Origin: Chitinophagales bacterium | Lineage (GTDB): Bacteria > Bacteroidota > Bacteroidia > Chitinophagales > JAHDHT01 | Direction of reading: 5' to 3' | Assembly (NCBI GenBank): GCA_020631175.1 | Contig: JAHDHT010000028.1 | Span: 6,713 to 15,783 of the forward strand | DNA length: 9,071 nucleotides | Shown: positions 5,846 to 9,071 of the stretch, one piece after another | How the letters are laid out: every line of letters starts with the position of its first letter | Numbering within the stretch: position 1 is the stretch's first letter | Made by a program: the position numbers and the translations under genes | The notes under the pieces: generated by a model | What the model was told of the DNA's origin: nothing | What the model saw: the letters and a program-made list of their open reading frames with translations, nothing else | Database searches by the model: none

Positions 5846-8647
5846 ATGAAAAATTTAGTACTTGTATTCTTAAGTGTCCTTCTCTCTCTTTCTGCGGCTT
5901 ATGCCCAGACCGGCACCATAAGAGGTGTCGTTATCGATGATGAATTAAACGAACCGCTTATCGCGGTAAATGTTTATTTAGATGGCACTACAACCGGTGT
6001 GTATACCGACCTTGATGGTAGTTATACGTTAAAAGTTGAACCCGGTACCTACACCCTTGTTTTTTCTTACATTACTTATGCAACTCAAAAAATTGAGAAT
6101 GTTGTAGTTGAAGAAGGAGCAACAGAAGTAATTGACATACGTCTTGCTCCTGAAACTCAGGCGATCAAAGAAGTGGTAATTGTTGAAAGACAAAATAGAA
6201 CAACCGCTTCATTTGTAGATAACTTAAAAAAGAAATCTGCTAAAACGATTGATGGTATTAGTAGTCAGAGTTTTAAAAAATCAGGTGATGGCGATGCTGC
6301 TGCTGCACTTTCAAGAGTAACGGGAGTAGGCGTTCAGGATGGAAAATATGTATTTGTTCGTGGTTTAGGTGATCGTTATACCAAATCTGTTTTAAATGGG
6401 ATGGATATTCCTGGTCTTGATCCGGAAAGAAATACCGTTCAAATGGATATTTTTCCTTCCAATTTAATTGACAATATTATTATTTATAAAACCTTCACGC
6501 CGGATTTAACGGGTGATTTTACGGGTGGAATGATTGATGTGGAACTGAAAGATTTTCCGGATGAAAAAAGCGGATCCGCTTCTGTTTCTTTAGGATATCG
6601 ACCGGGTAGAACTTTTAATAGTGATTTTATTTTATACAAAGGTAGCTCTACGGATTGGATGACTTTTGACAATGGTTCAAGAGATATTCCAATCGCAAGA
6701 AACTTAGATATTCCTTCACCTCAGGAAGATGATCCTTCATTAAGCGGTATTGTTTCTGCTTTTGGGCAAGAAATGGCTGTGCGAAATCAATCTAATTTTT
6801 TAGATCAGAATTATGCTATTGGATATGGTAATCAATTCAATGGTGATAAAGCGGATATCGGTTATAATGTTGCTTTTAATTATAGCAACCAATATCAATA
6901 TCTTGAAGATGCCGAATATCGTACTTATCGAAAAAATCCGGAGACCGATATAAACAGCCTTGAAATAATGCGCAGCATAATTGGTGATATAGGTTCTAAT
7001 GATGCGGCTGCTTCTGCATTAGCTAGTGGCGCGATAAAATTTGATAAGCATAAGTTTACTGCTTCTGTTTTACACAGCCGTAATGCAACAAAATCTGCGG
7101 CAATGATGGTGCAGAAAAAATTCACAGAAAATGATGGTGAAATTCACAGACAAGTCTTACGCTATGTAGAACGTGCGATTACCAATATCGGACTGGGTGG
7201 AAAGCATCAATTAGGAAAAGGAAATATTGAATGGCAAAATTCTACCTCTCTTTCAAGCATAGATGATCCGGATGTAAGAACAACAGCTATGTTGTTAGAA
7301 GATAATGGTGATTTTAGTTTCAGTGTTCAGGATGGAGCAGAAATTTCAAGAATCTATCGCGAGTTAAGTGAATTAAATAATACGTTTAAAGTAGATTATA
7401 CGCTTCCTTTTAAACAGTGGAAAAATTTAAGCTCTAATTTTAAAACTGGAGTTTATCACACCTATAAAGACAGAGAGCAGTTTATTCAGGATTATCGATT
7501 CTCTCCAAGAATGTTTGAAAATCCTTCGGGTGATCCAAACTATTTCTTCCAGCCTGAAAACATCTGGACATTAGAATCAGATACCGGTTTAGTAGTAACA
7601 GGTGGTTTTACGCCTGAACGTTCTTATGAAGCAACACAAAATATTGCAGCTGCTTATGCAATGACAGAATTACCGATTACTTCACTTTTAAAAGCTACAG
7701 TTGGTGCACGAGCAGAATATGTAGTAAATACTTACACCGGTACAAATGCTGTTGGAGATGAAGTTTATAATGGTGATGTAGTATTAGAACAATTAGATAT
7801 TTTACCTTCGATCGGTTTAGTATACAACTTACAGGAAAACATGAATATTCGTGCTTCTGCTACACGTACTGTAGCCAGACCGTCGTTCAGAGAAATTTCA
7901 ATCGCTCAGATTTTTGATAAAATTCAGAATAACTTTTTTGAAGGTAATATCGATTTAGAGCCGACGAATATTACCAATCTTGATTTAAGATGGGAGTACT
8001 TCTTTAACAGAGGAGAATTAATATCAGTAAGTGCATTTTATAAGAACTTTCAGAATCCAATTGAGTTAGCTGCTTTCCCTTTAAGTCCAAGTAATTTCCA
8101 GCCAAGAAATGCTGAATTTGCAAATCTTGCAGGTTTGGAATTAGAAGCAAGAAAGAATTTCGAATTTCTGAATGAAAATTTAAAAGGTTTAGAAGTTGGA
8201 ACTAACTTTACTTACGTTTATTCAAGAGTAAAGATGACGGATTTAGAATATGAATCAAGATTAAATAACTTAAGAGATGGTGAAACAATTTCAGATATGC
8301 GCCAAATGTTTGGTCAGTCTCCGATTATTGTAAATGCTTATGTTAATTTCAGAACGAAAGAATCGGGATGGAATGCTAATTTAAGTTACAATGTTCAATC
8401 GCGTCGATTAGCAGTGGTTGGTATTAATACTGCACCGGATGTTTATGAAAATCCATTTCACAGTTTAAATTTCAAAACATCTAAATCTTTCGGAGAAAAT
8501 AATCCGATCAGTTTAAGTTTTACAATGCAAAATATCTTAGGTGCTGTAAGACATTTAGAGTATGAATCATACGAAGCAGAAAACAGAACCTTTTCAAGAA
8601 TCAATCCGGGCAGACAAGTCGGACTTGGTTTTAGTTACAGGTTTTAA
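5846..8647 (+). CDS. TonB-dependent outer-membrane receptor of the RGLGDRYT plug type
   Basis: This 933-residue protein has a signal peptide at 1-20 (cleavage after AAYA, mature start QTG). A CarboxypepD_reg-like domain spans about 21-103 (TIRGVVIDDELNEPL...DLDGSYTLKV). A TonB-box-like EVVIVERQ lies near 109-116. The plug spans about 118-240, with FVRGLGDRYT (170-179), LNGMDIPGLDPERN and FPSNLIDNIIIYKTFTPDLT, the signature of a receptor type found in Bacteroidota and Proteobacteria. A long beta-barrel ends in GLGFSYRF with a terminal Phe. The frame is open back to a TTG at 5783, but the ATG at 5846 is chosen because it begins directly with the signal peptide, whereas the extra upstream residues would spoil it. 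It follows the surface lipoprotein by 68 nt with no terminator or convincing promoter between, and an intrinsic terminator lies just after its stop, so the two form an operon. The substrate cannot be inferred. Confidence 0.94.
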   Translation: MKNLVLVFLSVLLSLSAAYAQTGTIRGVVIDDELNEPLIAVNVYLDGTTTGVYTDLDGSYTLKVEPGTYTLVFSYITYATQKIENVVVEEGATEVIDIRLAPETQAIKEVVIVERQNRTTASFVDNLKKKSAKTIDGISSQSFKKSGDGDAAAALSRVTGVGVQDGKYVFVRGLGDRYTKSVLNGMDIPGLDPERNTVQMDIFPSNLIDNIIIYKTFTPDLTGDFTGGMIDVELKDFPDEKSGSASVSLGYRPGRTFNSDFILYKGSSTDWMTFDNGSRDIPIARNLDIPSPQEDDPSLSGIVSAFGQEMAVRNQSNFLDQNYAIGYGNQFNGDKADIGYNVAFNYSNQYQYLEDAEYRTYRKNPETDINSLEIMRSIIGDIGSNDAAASALASGAIKFDKHKFTASVLHSRNATKSAAMMVQKKFTENDGEIHRQVLRYVERAITNIGLGGKHQLGKGNIEWQNSTSLSSIDDPDVRTTAMLLEDNGDFSFSVQDGAEISRIYRELSELNNTFKVDYTLPFKQWKNLSSNFKTGVYHTYKDREQFIQDYRFSPRMFENPSGDPNYFFQPENIWTLESDTGLVVTGGFTPERSYEATQNIAAAYAMTELPITSLLKATVGARAEYVVNTYTGTNAVGDEVYNGDVVLEQLDILPSIGLVYNLQENMNIRASATRTVARPSFREISIAQIFDKIQNNFFEGNIDLEPTNITNLDLRWEYFFNRGELISVSAFYKNFQNPIELAAFPLSPSNFQPRNAEFANLAGLELEARKNFEFLNENLKGLEVGTNFTYVYSRVKMTDLEYESRLNNLRDGETISDMRQMFGQSPIIVNAYVNFRTKESGWNANLSYNVQSRRLAVVGINTAPDVYENPFHSLNFKTSKSFGENNPISLSFTMQNILGAVRHLEYESYEAENRTFSRINPGRQVGLGFSYRF

Positions 8648-8670
8648 TTAAGATACAAGTACTAAATATG

Positions 8671-8706
8671 AAAGTCGCTTTGCCTTTTTGGTGGAGCGGC
8701 TTTTTT
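8671..8706 (+). terminator. Intrinsic terminator of the lipoprotein-receptor operon
   Basis: Starting 24 nt after the receptor stop, 8671-8684 pairs with 8690-8703 in an uninterrupted 14-bp stem with a TTTTT loop. The core is GTCGCT with AGCGGC; one U-G pair lies in that core and three more wobble pairs near the loop. The stem runs into a T tract (8701-8706, then G and more T). Stem, loop and U tract are all as expected for a rho-independent terminator reading rightward. Confidence 0.88.
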
Positions 8707-8749
8707 GTTTTGATAAGATTCTTTTGGAAAGTAATATTAATCATTGTGA

Positions 8750-8768
8750 GAAAGAAATCGATTCTTTC
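8750..8768. repeat. Short palindrome with 7-bp arms
   Basis: GAAAGAA (8750-8756) and TTCTTTC (8762-8768) are perfect inverted copies separated by ATCGA. There is no following T run, so it is not an obvious terminator. It could be an operator half-site pair, an RNA hairpin or chance; nothing else in the window shows the same arms. Confidence 0.4.
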
Positions 8769-8812
8769 AGCTTGAGCTTCATTGATAATACGATGCTAAA
8801 TTTCATTATTCC

Positions 8813-8931
8813 ATCCAGTCAAAAATTCGACCCCGACAAAAATTCGACCTAGTCAAAAATTCGATCCGGCCAAAAATTTGATCCAGTCAAAAATTTGATC
8901 CAGTCAAAAATTCCTTCCAACCAAAAACTCC
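8813..8931. repeat. Tandem array of seven 17-bp units
   Basis: Seven direct 17-bp units abut without gaps, beginning at 8813, 8830, 8847, 8864, 8881, 8898 and 8915. The consensus is ATCCAGTCAAAAATTYG. The unit at 8881 fits the consensus exactly, as does the one at 8813. The others differ at one to several positions, mostly in the first eight bases, while the CAAAAATT core is kept in six of seven (CAAAAACT in the last). A more degraded eighth unit may follow at 8932-8948. The array lies between the end of the receptor operon and the right edge. A length of 17 is not a multiple of three and the units contain stops, so it is non-coding. There are no unique spacers, so it is not a CRISPR array. 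Confidence 0.92.
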
Positions 8932-9034
8932 GACTGATCTAAAGTTTATTTAGTTAAATGCGCTTCTCCTGGTTAAAGAATAATAAATTCAATCCCAATA
9001 AACAACTCATAAATATAAATCGACTAAAGTCTTT

Positions 9035-9071
9035 TTATTTCAAACCCGCTAAAGCTTCATTAACGTTAATA
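9035..9071 (-). CDS. Possible C-terminal end of a gene entering from the right edge
   Basis: On the minus strand the last 37 nt read as an open frame ending INVNEALAGLK followed by TAA at 9037-9035. The composition resembles a real C-terminal helix, and convergent orientation to the receptor operon would fit the non-coding region between them. Only about eleven codons are visible, no family can be named, and an open frame this short could easily be chance. Confidence 0.3.
   Translation of the reverse strand, partial: INVNEALAGLK

Larger units (their letters stand above)
8648..9034. other. Gene-free stretch with terminator, palindrome and 17-bp repeats
   Basis: No credible coding frame is visible in these 387 nt. 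In order they hold the intrinsic terminator of the receptor operon, a 7-bp-arm palindrome at 8750-8768 and the 17-bp tandem array at 8813-8931. Repeat units containing TTTGA put stop codons into every plus-strand frame, so the array is not translated as a long peptide. The roughly 100 nt after the array are AT-rich and show nothing I can identify. Confidence 0.65.

Noticed and set aside
6925..7125. Minus-strand open frame inside the second receptor gene
   Set aside because: It is antisense to the beta-barrel coding region, short, without recognisable features, and best explained as a shadow frame.
8813..8931. CRISPR array
   Set aside because: Units are 17 bp, contiguous and without unique spacers, and no cas genes are in the window.
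8813..8931. Array of minus-strand promoters, because each unit contains AATTTTTG on that strand
   Set aside because: The box lacks the initial T of TAnnTTTG and the 17-bp period does not place a TTG element at the spacing needed for a -33/-7 pair.
9017..9040. Terminator-like GACTAAAGTC followed by a T run
   Set aside because: The symmetry leaves only a 3-4 bp stem with a minimal loop, too weak to act as an intrinsic terminator.

Overview
The window looks like the chromosome of a member of the Bacteroidota; the order cannot be fixed from this piece. The grounds are: AT-rich DNA; two outer-membrane TonB-dependent receptors, each with an N-terminal carboxypeptidase-regulatory-like (CarboxypepD_reg) domain; a lipoprotein whose lipidated Cys is followed by Lys-Asp-Asp, the surface-export signal described for this phylum; promoter-like boxes close to the TAnnTTTG consensus of Bacteroidota; and a CD225/dispanin plus DUF2752 gene cluster common in these bacteria.

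Layout. The left end (1-718) is a minus-strand cluster of two tandemly duplicated CD225/dispanin membrane proteins followed by the start of a DUF2752 protein that runs off the edge. A 116-nt divergent gap separates it from plus-strand rpe (ribulose-phosphate 3-epimerase, 835-1506), which is followed after 19 nt by a TonB-dependent receptor (1526-4060). A gene-free 343-nt stretch with a weak hairpin and a plausible promoter leads to a second plus-strand pair: a predicted surface lipoprotein with one EGF-like module and a beta-helix-like body (4404-5777), and a TonB-dependent receptor with the RGLGDRYT plug motif (5846-8647). A strong intrinsic terminator at 8671-8706 closes this unit. The right end is non-coding and carries a seven-unit 17-bp tandem repeat (8813-8931), then what may be the last codons of a minus-strand gene entering from the right.

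How the genes may work together. rpe is housekeeping pentose-phosphate metabolism, and its link to the following receptor may only be shared transcription. The lipoprotein-receptor pair is the best candidate for an unusual system: it has the architecture of an outer-membrane uptake machine (surface lipoprotein plus TonB-driven channel, as in SusD/SusC), but the lipoprotein bears no resemblance to SusD. Its substrate cannot be read from the sequence. The points most worth a second look are this pair, the 17-bp repeat array, the CD225 duplication whose halves differ strongly in conservation, and the recurring TTTG-N4-ATG arrangement at three start codons, which suggests leaderless or near-leaderless transcripts.
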